Origin: Actinomycetota bacterium
Lineage (GTDB): Bacteria > Actinomycetota > Actinomycetes > Mycobacteriales > Mycobacteriaceae
NCBI GenBank assembly: GCA_018268465.1
Contig: JAFDWN010000065.1
Coordinates: 1 to 51,691, forward strand
Length of the DNA: 51,691 bases
Reading direction: 5' to 3'
The notes below the pieces were generated by a model. The model made no database searches. It was not told where the DNA came from and saw nothing but the letters and a program-made list of their open reading frames with translations. Made by a program: the position numbers and the translations under genes. Positions 1 through 8,267 of this stretch are shown piece by piece (positions within the stretch are counted from its first letter, which is position 1; each line of letters opens with the position of its first letter).

Positions 1-33
1 ACGCTCGCGGGAAGGGAAGAGGAGGAAAGCTAG

Positions 34-780
<747 letters not shown>

Positions 781-793
781 CGGGTTTCGACTC

Positions 794-1261
794 ATGAGCG
801 ACGGGGCGCGCTCCCTGCGCATCCAGCTGGTGATCGGGTTCATGTGCGTGGCCCTGATCGTCTACTTCGTGTTGCTGGGCCGACTCGCCTTCGCGTTCAT
901 CACGTCGGGCAGCATGGCCGCGGTCGGGCTCGGCGTCGCGCTGCTGATCTTCCCGCTCATCGGAGTCTGGGTGCTGGTGAACACACTCCGGGCGGGTCTG
1001 GCGCACCAGCGGCTGGCACGCCTGATCAACCAGGACGGAATGGAACTCGACGTCAGCGATCTGCCCAGGCTGCCATCGGGCCGCATTCAGCGCGACGCGG
1101 CCGACGCCCTTTTCTCGACGGTTCGCGACGAGCTGGAGGAAGACCCCGACAACTGGCGCCGCTGGTATCGGCTGGCCAGGGCATACGACTACGCCGGGGA
1201 CCGCAGCCGGGCCAGGGAAACCATGCGCAAGGCCGTCGAACTGCAGGAACGCGACCGATGA
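794..1261 (+). CDS. Small membrane protein with C-terminal TPR-like helices
   Basis: Conserved mycobacterial protein of unknown function (positional equivalent of Rv2772c, by gene order). Two hydrophobic segments at about residues 10-32 and 37-60 are separated by a very short turn, giving a hairpin in the membrane. The remaining soluble part ends in a helix pair of tetratricopeptide type (residues about 112-148: W-R-R-W-Y-R-L-A-R-A-Y-D-Y-A-G-D then A-R-E-T-M-R-K-A-V-E-L). It sits 13 nt behind dapB and 16 nt before the flavodoxin-like gene, so the three were probably one transcript before the insertion. Function cannot be called from sequence. Confidence 0.85.
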   Translation: MSDGARSLRIQLVIGFMCVALIVYFVLLGRLAFAFITSGSMAAVGLGVALLIFPLIGVWVLVNTLRAGLAHQRLARLINQDGMELDVSDLPRLPSGRIQRDAADALFSTVRDELEEDPDNWRRWYRLARAYDYAGDRSRARETMRKAVELQERDR

Positions 1262-1277
1262 ACGGGAGAGCGGCGCC

Positions 1278-1538
1278 GTGAGCAGGACGCTGCTCATCGT
1301 TCACCACACGCCCTTACCGCACTGCCAGGAGATGTTCGAGGCGGTGGTGTCCGGCGCGACCGACCCGGATATCGAGGACGTCGAGGTCACGCGTCGGCCG
1401 GCGCTGACGGTGTCGCCGGTCGACATGCTGGAGGCCGACGGCTACCTGTTGGGCAGCCCGGCCAACCTCGGGTACATGAGCGGCGCGCTCAAACACTATT
1501 TGGTCGAATACCCGCTTAGTAGAAGAACTCCCAGCTAG
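1278..1538 (+). pseudogene. 5' half of flavodoxin-like gene, split by element
   Basis: Residues 1-73 (up to S-G-A-L-K-H) are the N-terminal half of a flavodoxin/NADPH-dependent FMN reductase-like protein (positional equivalent of Rv2771c). The last 13 residues are read through from the inserted element and end at TAG 1536-1538. The missing second half lies at 9742-9978. Joining 1278-1496 to 9742-9978 restores an open frame of 151 residues without any change, so the gene was intact before insertion. The fragment keeps the host promoter and ribosome site and ends overlapping the start codon of the element's own copy (TAGTG), so it now acts in effect as a leader ORF. The truncated product is unlikely to fold. 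Confidence 0.93.
1471..1513. other. attL junction
   Basis: Host flank 1471-1490, core AAACAC 1491-1496, element flank 1497-1513 ending in ATACCC (1508-1513). The element flank is the right arm of the reconstructed attP palindrome. The core falls on codons Lys72-His73 of the host gene. Confidence 0.85.
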
Positions 1539-1990
1539 TGGCCCGCTTACTGATCATCCATCACACGCCGAGCCCGCACTGTCAGGAGATGTTCGAGGCG
1601 GTCGTGGCGGGAGCCACCGATCCCGACATCGAGGGTGTGGAGGTGGTGCGCCGCCCCGCGCTCACGGTGTCACCTGTCGAGATGCTTGAAGCCGACGGCT
1701 ACCTGTTGGGCTCGCCGGTCAACCTCGGCTACGTCAGCGGGGCTTTGAAGCTTGCGTTCGACCAGTCCTATTACCAGTTGCTCGACTCGACCCGTGGCCG
1801 ACCGTTCGGGCTGTGGCTCCACGGCAACGAGGGCACCGAAGGAGCCGAGCGCGCCATCGACGGAATCACCGCCGGGCTCGGTTGGGTCAAGGCGACCGAT
1901 CACGTCGTCGTCTCGGGCAAGCCCACGAAGGCCGACGCCGAGGCGTGCTGGAACCTCGGGGCCACCGTGGCGGCGACCCTCATGGCCTAG
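1538..1990 (+). CDS. Element-borne intact flavodoxin-like protein
   Basis: Complete 150-residue homologue of the gene the element interrupts, presumably a flavodoxin-fold NAD(P)H/FMN oxidoreductase. Counted by eye it differs from the rejoined host protein at about 11 of the first 73 positions and 14 of the last 78, so it is a diverged orthologue and not a recent duplication. Its GTG start (1538-1540) shares one base with the TAG of the truncated host fragment. Translation would therefore be coupled to the host gene's own initiation; the nearest purine-rich stretch (AGAAGAA) is about 14 nt upstream. At the position equivalent to the attachment core the copy reads TTGAAGCTTGCG and lacks AAACAC. 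It ends 4 nt before the convergent R-M gene. The biochemical activity of the family is not established here. Confidence 0.88.
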   Translation: MARLLIIHHTPSPHCQEMFEAVVAGATDPDIEGVEVVRRPALTVSPVEMLEADGYLLGSPVNLGYVSGALKLAFDQSYYQLLDSTRGRPFGLWLHGNEGTEGAERAIDGITAGLGWVKATDHVVVSGKPTKADAEACWNLGATVAATLMA

Positions 1991-1994
1991 GTAT

Positions 1995-4814
1995 TCAGGG
2001 CGTGAGCCGGTAGGTGGTGGTGTACGCCTCGGGCCGTCCGCCGCCGCCGGGAGCTGTGGCAACGGCCGGATCAGCGGCTGCTGCGAGGTTCAAGGCGAGC
2101 AACTGAGCCAGAAGGTCCTCCTCAGGGTTGAACCCGTAGGCGGCGATGACAACCGAGTCCAGATGGTCGTGAAGATCGCGTAGTTCGGCCTTGCCCGGTG
2201 TCCTCAGCGCGTCGTACTGATCGCCGAGGGCGATGCCCTCGGCCAGTCGTGCCGCTCGGTACTCGGTGATGGCGGCCATCGCTTGGGCGACTTCGGCGAC
2301 GGCCGAGTCGGAGGGAGCCGTCGGCCACGGGAAGGAATCCCAGACGGTAGTGGACGTATATCGCGGCCGGGCCTCCAACCGTGAGCATCGTTCATCGAGC
2401 CAGGCGCGGTGGAGCGCGGAAGACACGATCCCGAGCGAGTAGTCGTCATCGAGCGCGAGCACCGACAGCGAGTCATCCGGTCGGATCGACGGGTCGATGA
2501 ACTGGAAGACAGACGTCCGCCGCTCCGTGGCAACCCTAGAGGTGGCGATGTAGCGGTCGACGGCCCCGATGGCGTCGAGCATTTCAACCCGTCGATAGGA
2601 GTGTTGCCACCACTTGTTGAGGAAGTTCCGGTTGTGCCAGCGCACAGAAGCTCTCGGGTTCCGTTCGAGAATGGCCGCGTTGTCCCTCGCCTCCTCGTCC
2701 GCCGCTTGTTGTCGGCCTGGCAGTACCAGGGTCTGCAGTCGGGCCAGCGCGCCGCGGGCTTCAGCGGCCACCCTGACCGCGTCGGTATGGGGCAAGTCGA
2801 TGATCAGGTTTGTAGTCCCCAGCGCGTGGAGCAAGCCGTTCCCCCCGATTAGGGGGTGAATGAATGACGCTGAGCCTGGGTCCCTTCGAGTAATCTCAGC
2901 GGCCTCGTCTGGAGTGAGTCGGAACGCTGAGACGTGCCCGGCGGTTTGCCCTTGGAAGCACCGCTTCGGCCTCTTGTTCTGGGCCAGTGAGACGGCCCTG
3001 CGTACATCAGTTGTCGGTCGGAGTGATGGCGCGATTTCCTCGACCGGCAATCGGAGTTGTCCGTTGTCGAGCCAAAGCACCTTCGTCTCGGGGGCGTGGG
3101 CGGCACCTTTGACCCAGTTGACGATCGACACAGTGACGGCGGCATCGCCGGACCACGGCTGCGATGAAATCGCCTCGAATATGACTCCGTCGTTGTCGAC
3201 GATGTAGTCCAGTGAGGCTGGCCGTGAATGGCCCGCACGGATAGCCTGCGTCGCTACGAAACCTGCGCGGCCTCCATCCGGTAGTGCATTGTGCGCCAAC
3301 GGAAACCAGTACGTGACGAAATCGCTCACGCCAGGGCCGGGGTACCTTTCGTCAAGGCGGGAGCAGTAATCAGCGCCGAGTTCTTCGGCCATCTTGCGTC
3401 GGCCCATGTACGGCGGATTGCCGATGATGACGTCCGCGTTGGGCCAGTCGGAGAACAGGGCATCCCGACACCGGATTGAGTCATCCAGGTTGTCTAGCGG
3501 GAGGGCGTCCACGTACTCCTCCAACTCGTCCGCCGCGAGCTTCTTGGCCATCATCATCGTCACCTTCGCCACCTCGACCGCGAACGCGTTGTTGTCGATA
3601 CCCATGAAGTGGTCGGGCGTGACGTACGAGATCGTCGCCTGACCCTGGCGAGCCCTCCGTCGCGCCAGGATTCGGTTCTTCACCTCGACCTCCAGGCGGC
3701 GCATCTCGCGATACGCGACGTAGAGGAAGTTGCCCGATCCGCACGCGGGGTCGAGCACGCGATAGTTGGCCATCGCTAGCTGAATCTGTTCGAGATCGCC
3801 GATTGTCTTTGCGGCTTCGATTCGTTCAAGCCACGGGTCAACGATGCAGGGAATCACCACGCGGGCAATGTCCGCCTGCGATGTGAAGTGCGCGCCGTAG
3901 GCGTGGCGCTCATCCTTGTCCATCGAGGTCTCGAACAGCGTGCCGAAGATTTCGGGCCGCACCGCCGCCCAGTTGGTCGTGCATGCCCATCGGATCGCAT
4001 TGAGCTCGTCTCGGTTCATCTCAATCGGCGTGATGTTCTCGAAAATGCCGCCGTTGAAGTAGGGGGTCCCCGCGAACTGTCCGCCCCTTGTACGGCCTGG
4101 CGTGTTCATCTCTCGGAACAGGGAGCCAAGCAAGTCATAGGCCTCACGGCCCGACCTGGCTTCCTCGACAACGCGGGTGAAGAACTTTTCCGGGAGCAAG
4201 AAGATGTCCTCGGCGAACATCGCCACGACCGACTGGAGAACGAAATGCTGAGCATCCAGCCTCGGGATGCCACGGTCCTTCATCGAGCGAAACACGCTGG
4301 ACACCTGGGCCGCTGCCTCGCGCGTGACTTGAACGAGATCGTTGCCGAATAGCGGCGTCTCAGGCTCCGGCAACAGGAACGCCAGCACTTCCCGCCGGTT
4401 GACGAGATCATCAAGCTTGAGCACGTCCATCGGAGCGTCGAGTTGTAGGTCGAAGTCGTAGACCCAGAACTCGTCGAAGTTGCACAGCACCACGTAATTC
4501 GGGCGGTGTGGCACGACCTGGATCCAATGCTGGAACGCCTGGCGGAAGTGCTTCGACAGGTCAGTCCCGGCCTTCTTCATCTCGATGATGCAGCGCGACT
4601 CCCACAGGAGGTCAGCGAACGAGGTGCCCCGTGACTCGGTGTTCCGTACGCGCGCTTCCAGCGTCGCCCCGGCCTCCCGCACGCCGCCGTGACCGAACGC
4701 CTTGAACAAGCGGTCCAGGAAGACCTGGGCCTCGCCCTTCTCGTCCCCCGTCAGGAGGTTGTGGCGGTACGCGATGAAGTCGGCGAGGTCTTGCTGGAGC
4801 GTCTCAGGCTGCAC
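1995..4814 (-). CDS. MmeI-like type IIL restriction-modification enzyme
   Basis: Single-chain enzyme of about 939 residues combining nuclease, N6-adenine methyltransferase and DNA recognition, the architecture and length of the MmeI family. The N-terminal nuclease motif is D68-x9-E78-x-K80, exactly the MmeI spacing. Methyltransferase motif I is L-D-P-A-C-G-S-G-N-F (354-363) and motif IV is N-P-P-Y (466-469). Near the C-terminus L-E-A-R-P-R-Y followed by F-P-W-P marks the target-recognition/helical region typical of MmeI relatives. In this family one protein both modifies one strand and cuts about 20 bp away, so no separate methylase is needed. The GTG at 4814 was chosen because AGGGG lies about 8 nt upstream and alignment with MmeI begins there; an in-frame ATG at 4907 would add 31 low-quality residues. 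Target sequence cannot be read from this. Confidence 0.9.
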   Translation of the reverse strand: MQPETLQQDLADFIAYRHNLLTGDEKGEAQVFLDRLFKAFGHGGVREAGATLEARVRNTESRGTSFADLLWESRCIIEMKKAGTDLSKHFRQAFQHWIQVVPHRPNYVVLCNFDEFWVYDFDLQLDAPMDVLKLDDLVNRREVLAFLLPEPETPLFGNDLVQVTREAAAQVSSVFRSMKDRGIPRLDAQHFVLQSVVAMFAEDIFLLPEKFFTRVVEEARSGREAYDLLGSLFREMNTPGRTRGGQFAGTPYFNGGIFENITPIEMNRDELNAIRWACTTNWAAVRPEIFGTLFETSMDKDERHAYGAHFTSQADIARVVIPCIVDPWLERIEAAKTIGDLEQIQLAMANYRVLDPACGSGNFLYVAYREMRRLEVEVKNRILARRRARQGQATISYVTPDHFMGIDNNAFAVEVAKVTMMMAKKLAADELEEYVDALPLDNLDDSIRCRDALFSDWPNADVIIGNPPYMGRRKMAEELGADYCSRLDERYPGPGVSDFVTYWFPLAHNALPDGGRAGFVATQAIRAGHSRPASLDYIVDNDGVIFEAISSQPWSGDAAVTVSIVNWVKGAAHAPETKVLWLDNGQLRLPVEEIAPSLRPTTDVRRAVSLAQNKRPKRCFQGQTAGHVSAFRLTPDEAAEITRRDPGSASFIHPLIGGNGLLHALGTTNLIIDLPHTDAVRVAAEARGALARLQTLVLPGRQQAADEEARDNAAILERNPRASVRWHNRNFLNKWWQHSYRRVEMLDAIGAVDRYIATSRVATERRTSVFQFIDPSIRPDDSLSVLALDDDYSLGIVSSALHRAWLDERCSRLEARPRYTSTTVWDSFPWPTAPSDSAVAEVAQAMAAITEYRAARLAEGIALGDQYDALRTPGKAELRDLHDHLDSVVIAAYGFNPEEDLLAQLLALNLAAAADPAVATAPGGGGRPEAYTTTYRLTP

Positions 4815-5034
4815 GGCTCGGCCCCTGAGTCGGCGCGAACGATTCCGATGGTGTCGAGGCCATGACTGGCACTGTAGGGCGGTCCACCGACGCTTATGTG
4901 GTGGCACACCGTGGGCGGCAAAGCCCGAGCCCTCGACTCACTTAGGTCTCGATGACGTGGAAGCTTGGTCACGACCGCTCCGATCGGCCTCGATCTTGTT
5001 GCCGCCCGTGGAAGTATTCACAGCCAAAGGTCGG
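4815..5034. promoter_or_regulatory. Divergent intergenic region of the element
   Basis: About 220 bp between the R-M gene (leftward) and the nucleotidyltransferase-like gene (rightward) must hold promoters for both. No clear -10/-35 pair or repeat was recognised. Open frames crossing it have no family resemblance. Confidence 0.4.
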
Positions 5035-5547
5035 ATGGGGCACTCAGGCGGGGGACAACGGTTGCCAATTCCAGCTACGGGCGGTCCGTATGCGACGCTG
5101 CCCGCCGGTCGACACACGGCCACCCTCAGCGAGGTCTACGAGACCTTCGTGGAACAGGCACCGTTCCGCCCGCGCCGAGAGCTGATCTTCCGGGCGCTGG
5201 CGCTGTACGTCGACCTCGTATCGCCGCAGTTCACCGCATGCAGGTACTGGATTAACGGCGGTTTCGTCACACATAAGCCCTGGGCCGAACCAGAGGACGC
5301 CGACCTGGTGGTTGTCGTACCCCCAGGGGAGGCTGCGAAGGTGACGCAGCCAGAGTTCTTGCCGCTGCTCAGCCTGCCGAGCACGGCGGGCAAGGTCCAC
5401 CCGATGGGCGGGTTGATCGACAGCTTCGTGGCCATCGACCACCCGATGGCGCTATCGCCTTGGGAACTCACCTGGTCATCGGTGCGGGATCAGCATCACA
5501 ATGTTGTTCCAGGCGTCAGCAAGGGGTTTCTGGAGGTGAGTGCGTAG
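5035..5547 (+). CDS. DUF6932-like nucleotidyltransferase-fold protein
   Basis: About 170 residues resembling small proteins of the DUF6932 type, which look like minimal nucleotidyltransferases. The key motif is visible: G75-G76, eleven residues, then D88-A-D90 followed by four valine/leucine residues, the hG[G/S]...Dh[D/E]h metal-binding pattern of MNT enzymes. The N-terminus has the usual L-P-A-G-x-H-x-A-T-L-x-E-V motif (22-34). The ATG at 5035 was chosen because family similarity begins just after it; a longer open frame upstream reads through non-coding-looking sequence and into the R-M gene's opposite strand. Its stop TAG overlaps the GTG of the next gene. MNT proteins often act as antitoxins or defence effectors; the substrate here is unknown. 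Confidence 0.72.
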   Translation: MGHSGGGQRLPIPATGGPYATLPAGRHTATLSEVYETFVEQAPFRPRRELIFRALALYVDLVSPQFTACRYWINGGFVTHKPWAEPEDADLVVVVPPGEAAKVTQPEFLPLLSLPSTAGKVHPMGGLIDSFVAIDHPMALSPWELTWSSVRDQHHNVVPGVSKGFLEVSA

Positions 5548-6566
5548 TGGCGACCGATCACGAATTGGAGGCGTCGCTGGTCGACGCACTCAGGTACACC
5601 TCGGGTGACCCCGCCTCGGACCGCGTTCTGCATGAGTCGATCCGCGCCGGGATCGTCCGTGACGACGCCGAGCTCCTCAACATCTACGAGCGTGAGGTCG
5701 GGCCAGAGCAGGCCGAGGTCGACCTTCACCTGGTCGGCCCCGGCATCGAGCAGAACACCGCCAACGCGCGTCAGTTCTCCCTGTTCGTCAGCGGCATCAG
5801 CGACGCCGTGAAGGAGACCGCCAAGGCCCGCGTGGGCCGTCGGCGCTACCGGGACAACCTACTGATCGAGGGCGCGACGCCCGGCTCGGTCAGGGTGGTG
5901 CTTCGAGTGGCCGCACCGACCGTGCCCGAGACACAGACCGTCGATGAGGAGACTGTGGCGTCCAGCGTCGATTCGGATGCGCTGCGAACGGTCGCGTCGA
6001 TCCTGGCTCATGCCAGCGACCCCGATCTCGATACGCCGCTGGTTGCCGAAATTGCGGACCTGCCGATCAGGGCGCGTACCGCCCTGAAGCGGGTTGCGAA
6101 CGCCTCTCAGCAGGGCGGCTGGGCGGTCAGGGGAATGATCCGGCAGCGCCGGGTTGGCGCGGCGGGCCTTGAGCTGACCAACGAGGGCGCGACCCGGCTG
6201 CGGATCGAGCTTGAGGTGGCGCAGGAGAAGCGCCGCCGGGAGACCCGCACCGGCACCATCGACGGATTCCGGTGGTCCCTCGGCACGCTGTACTTCGACC
6301 CAGTGGACGCGCCCGCGTTCACCGCTGGTGTGATGGAAAGCCGTGTGGCTCAAGAGGTCACCGGCCTGATGAACGATCCCGAGCTACGGGTATCAGCAGA
6401 TTTCGATGTAGTGGAGTCGTACCTACCGGGTGATCAGACGCGCTCTCGCGTCAGCCGCGTGCTGATAGGCATTCGCCCGCTCGGGGAGCAAACCGCGTTT
6501 CCTCTCGATGAACCTGCCGGGGGCCTGCCTGGTCCGCCGAAGGAACTGCCACCTGGAACTAGCTGA
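5547..6566 (+). CDS. Unrecognised 339-residue partner of the NTase-like gene
   Basis: No family recognised. It is soluble, rich in charged residues and begins at GTG 5547, overlapping the previous stop (TAGTG), with GGAGG about 11 nt upstream, so the two genes are translationally coupled. The first half (to residue about 140) contains a segment R-Q-F-S-L-F-V-S-G-I-S-D-A-V-K-E-T followed by beta-rich R-D-N-L-L-I-E-G-A-T-P-G-S-V-R-V-V-L-R-V. The second half has alternating strands and a helix around A-L-K-R-V-A-N-A. There is no signal peptide or membrane segment and no Walker or nuclease motif that I can name. The tight pairing suggests a joint function, possibly a toxin-antitoxin or anti-phage pair (inference). 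Confidence 0.75.
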   Translation: MATDHELEASLVDALRYTSGDPASDRVLHESIRAGIVRDDAELLNIYEREVGPEQAEVDLHLVGPGIEQNTANARQFSLFVSGISDAVKETAKARVGRRRYRDNLLIEGATPGSVRVVLRVAAPTVPETQTVDEETVASSVDSDALRTVASILAHASDPDLDTPLVAEIADLPIRARTALKRVANASQQGGWAVRGMIRQRRVGAAGLELTNEGATRLRIELEVAQEKRRRETRTGTIDGFRWSLGTLYFDPVDAPAFTAGVMESRVAQEVTGLMNDPELRVSADFDVVESYLPGDQTRSRVSRVLIGIRPLGEQTAFPLDEPAGGLPGPPKELPPGTS

Positions 6567-6568
6567 CC

Positions 6569-7603
6569 TCAGCGGCCTCCGATCTGGCGTCGCATCCACG
6601 ACGGTGGCGGTGGCATCGTGCCCTCGCGCACCCGGCGCACGACGTCGAGCGGTGACGCGAAGGCCCACGCCTGGCCCATCGAGTGGACCAGCACGTCGTG
6701 GGCGACCACCAGGGCGGCCAACGCGTCGGGCTGGTGTTGACCGGCCTGCCAGGTGACCGCCGCGCTTTCCAGACCGGGGAGGTGCCCGGCGATGCGGGTG
6801 GTGCCGGTTTCGAAGCCCTGGAGCAGCGCCGACGACCGGGCGATGGCGTCACCGCCGCCTCGGCCCGAGCCCTTCGGCGGCCAGGTGGTCACGTTCACGG
6901 GCCGGTTGAGCTTGGCCCGGCGCAGCGCCTCCTTCACCACGCGCTGATAGGTCTCGCGGGCGGCGAACCCCTCGACGGCGATCTCGGACGCCCCGACGTC
7001 CACGGCCAGATCGACCGCCGCCCTTGCCCATTGGTCGCTTGTCATCGGGGCCGACAGATCGGCGATCACCGCGACCATGCCCTCGGCGGTCAGGCTCGCG
7101 GCCACGATGCCGCAGGCGTCGCCTGAGCCCGAGTCGGAGGGGTCTACCCCGACGACGGTCTTCACGACGCCCAGCGGCGCGCTGGGGAGCCGCCACTGGT
7201 CGAACCATTCGCGCTTGACCAGACCGCCCTCGGGGGCCGAAGGCACACCCTCGTACAGGGCGTACCAGGCCCGCTCGCCCGAGGTGCGGCGGGCGGCGGC
7301 GAAGTGGTCGGCGGTAAACCCGAGCGCCGACGTCATGGCGACGCCGGGCGCTCGCCCGAGGGCGTCGGGCACGCCGGTATCCGCGACGGCGGGCACGTTG
7401 GTGTGAGTCCACACGTCGGGCTCGGCGTCGAGCAGTTCACCGGCCAGATCCCGTTCGTGCCAGCGGGTCATCACCAGCAGCACCGACCCGCCGGGGTGGA
7501 CGCGGGTGGCCAGGGTCGAGCGGTACTCGGTGATCACCCGGCGGCGGTGGGCGGCTGAGTCGGCCTCGGCCTCGTCGCCGACGTTCGAGGTAGTCTCTGT
7601 CAT
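6569..7603 (-). CDS. Phage terminase large subunit remnant (nuclease half)
   Basis: 344 residues corresponding to the C-terminal nuclease of a large terminase. Residues 14-57 keep the last part of the ATPase domain (E-A-D-S...H-P-G-G-S-V...M-T-R-W-H-E-R-D-L), but Walker A and Walker B are absent. The RNase H-like nuclease looks whole: D154 in V-G-V-D-P-S, E211 in I-A-V-E-G-F, D293 in H-Q-P-D-A-L-A. AGGAG lies 3-7 nt before the ATG at 7603, so the short form appears to have its own ribosome site; an in-frame start at 7666 would include half of a hairpin. Without ATPase it cannot package DNA. It is either a relic or a reused nuclease. It is convergent with the gene ending at 6566. Confidence 0.8.
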   Translation of the reverse strand: MTETTSNVGDEAEADSAAHRRRVITEYRSTLATRVHPGGSVLLVMTRWHERDLAGELLDAEPDVWTHTNVPAVADTGVPDALGRAPGVAMTSALGFTADHFAAARRTSGERAWYALYEGVPSAPEGGLVKREWFDQWRLPSAPLGVVKTVVGVDPSDSGSGDACGIVAASLTAEGMVAVIADLSAPMTSDQWARAAVDLAVDVGASEIAVEGFAARETYQRVVKEALRRAKLNRPVNVTTWPPKGSGRGGGDAIARSSALLQGFETGTTRIAGHLPGLESAAVTWQAGQHQPDALAALVVAHDVLVHSMGQAWAFASPLDVVRRVREGTMPPPPSWMRRQIGGR

Positions 7604-7639
7604 GTCTCCTGCTTTGATGGGGTAGGGGTCGTCGGTGGC

Positions 7640-7677
7640 AACGCCGCCCGGTCGAGGCCCAAGCACCGGGCGGCGTT
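7640..7677. terminator. Perfect 13-bp stem hairpin between HTH and terminase genes
   Basis: AACGCCGCCCGGT (7640-7652) and ACCGGGCGGCGTT (7665-7677) pair perfectly around a 12-nt loop. It lies 64 nt beyond the stop of the HTH gene and just upstream of the terminase ribosome site. No U-run follows on the minus strand, so it could be an intrinsic terminator of the U-less actinobacterial type or a translational control element. Confidence 0.55.
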
Positions 7678-7740
7678 CACTGTTTCTAGGTCGTGCCAGT
7701 CACGTTGTGCGCCTCCGGTTCTGGGCGTCAAGTGACGTGG

Positions 7741-8103
7741 TCAGCAGTTGCCGCGAGCATTTGCCTGGCTCAGAGCGAGGAGAAGCTGACCGGCCCGACG
7801 TAGATCGTCGGCACTGAACTTGGCGACCTGAGCGGCGACCCACGCCGGATCTACAGGCGTCGAGGCGTCGGGGCTGACGGGCAGCGTCGTAGTGGCGGGA
7901 TCAACGTCACCATCACCGTCGCGGCTGCGCGTCCAGGCGGCGACCTCATCGGCCAGGTACATGCGCCGCCGCCCGACGCGATGTGACGGCAGCCCGTGGT
8001 GCTTGCTGAGTCTGACGATTCGGTCGGGGGAGACCGCACCGCCGAATATCTCGGCGCTGACTTCCTCGGGTGTCAGAAAGCGATCAATGGTGATGGCGGA
8101 CAA
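7741..8103 (-). CDS. Helix-turn-helix protein, excisionase-like
   Basis: 120 residues. Residues 8-60 (F-L-T-P-E-E-V-S-A-E-I-F...R-I-V-R-L-S-K-H-H-G-L-P-S-H-R-V-G-R-R-R-M-Y-L-A-D-E-V-A-A-W) form the winged-helix/MerR-like DNA-binding fold of recombination directionality factors and small phage regulators. The C-terminal half is an acidic linker and a short helix. Lying next to the serine integrase, transcribed with it and separated by about 165 bp, it is the natural candidate for the directionality factor that turns integration into excision. It could equally be a repressor. Confidence 0.7.
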   Translation of the reverse strand: MSAITIDRFLTPEEVSAEIFGGAVSPDRIVRLSKHHGLPSHRVGRRRMYLADEVAAWTRSRDGDGDVDPATTTLPVSPDASTPVDPAWVAAQVAKFSADDLRRAGQLLLALSQANARGNC

Positions 8104-8267
8104 CGGGTGTGCCTCTCAACTCGCCGTGCGAGGCGAGCCGGTTGGCTCCCTCGGACGGCGGGTCAATCCCGCCTTAGTTGACCAACGCTAGCGCGCGTTG
8201 ACGTTCGAAGCCAAACTTTGCCGCCGATCATCGGCGTGTCGACAACACCGACCAAAGTCGGGGAACT

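Noticed and set aside
1278-1990. Recent tandem duplication of a host gene
   Set aside because: The attP arm and core lie before the second copy, so it is inside the element, and the copies differ at about one residue in six.
8104-8267. Inverted-repeat-like bases between HTH gene and integrase as a second attachment site
   Set aside because: Only short partial symmetry; boundaries are already explained by the AAACAC core.
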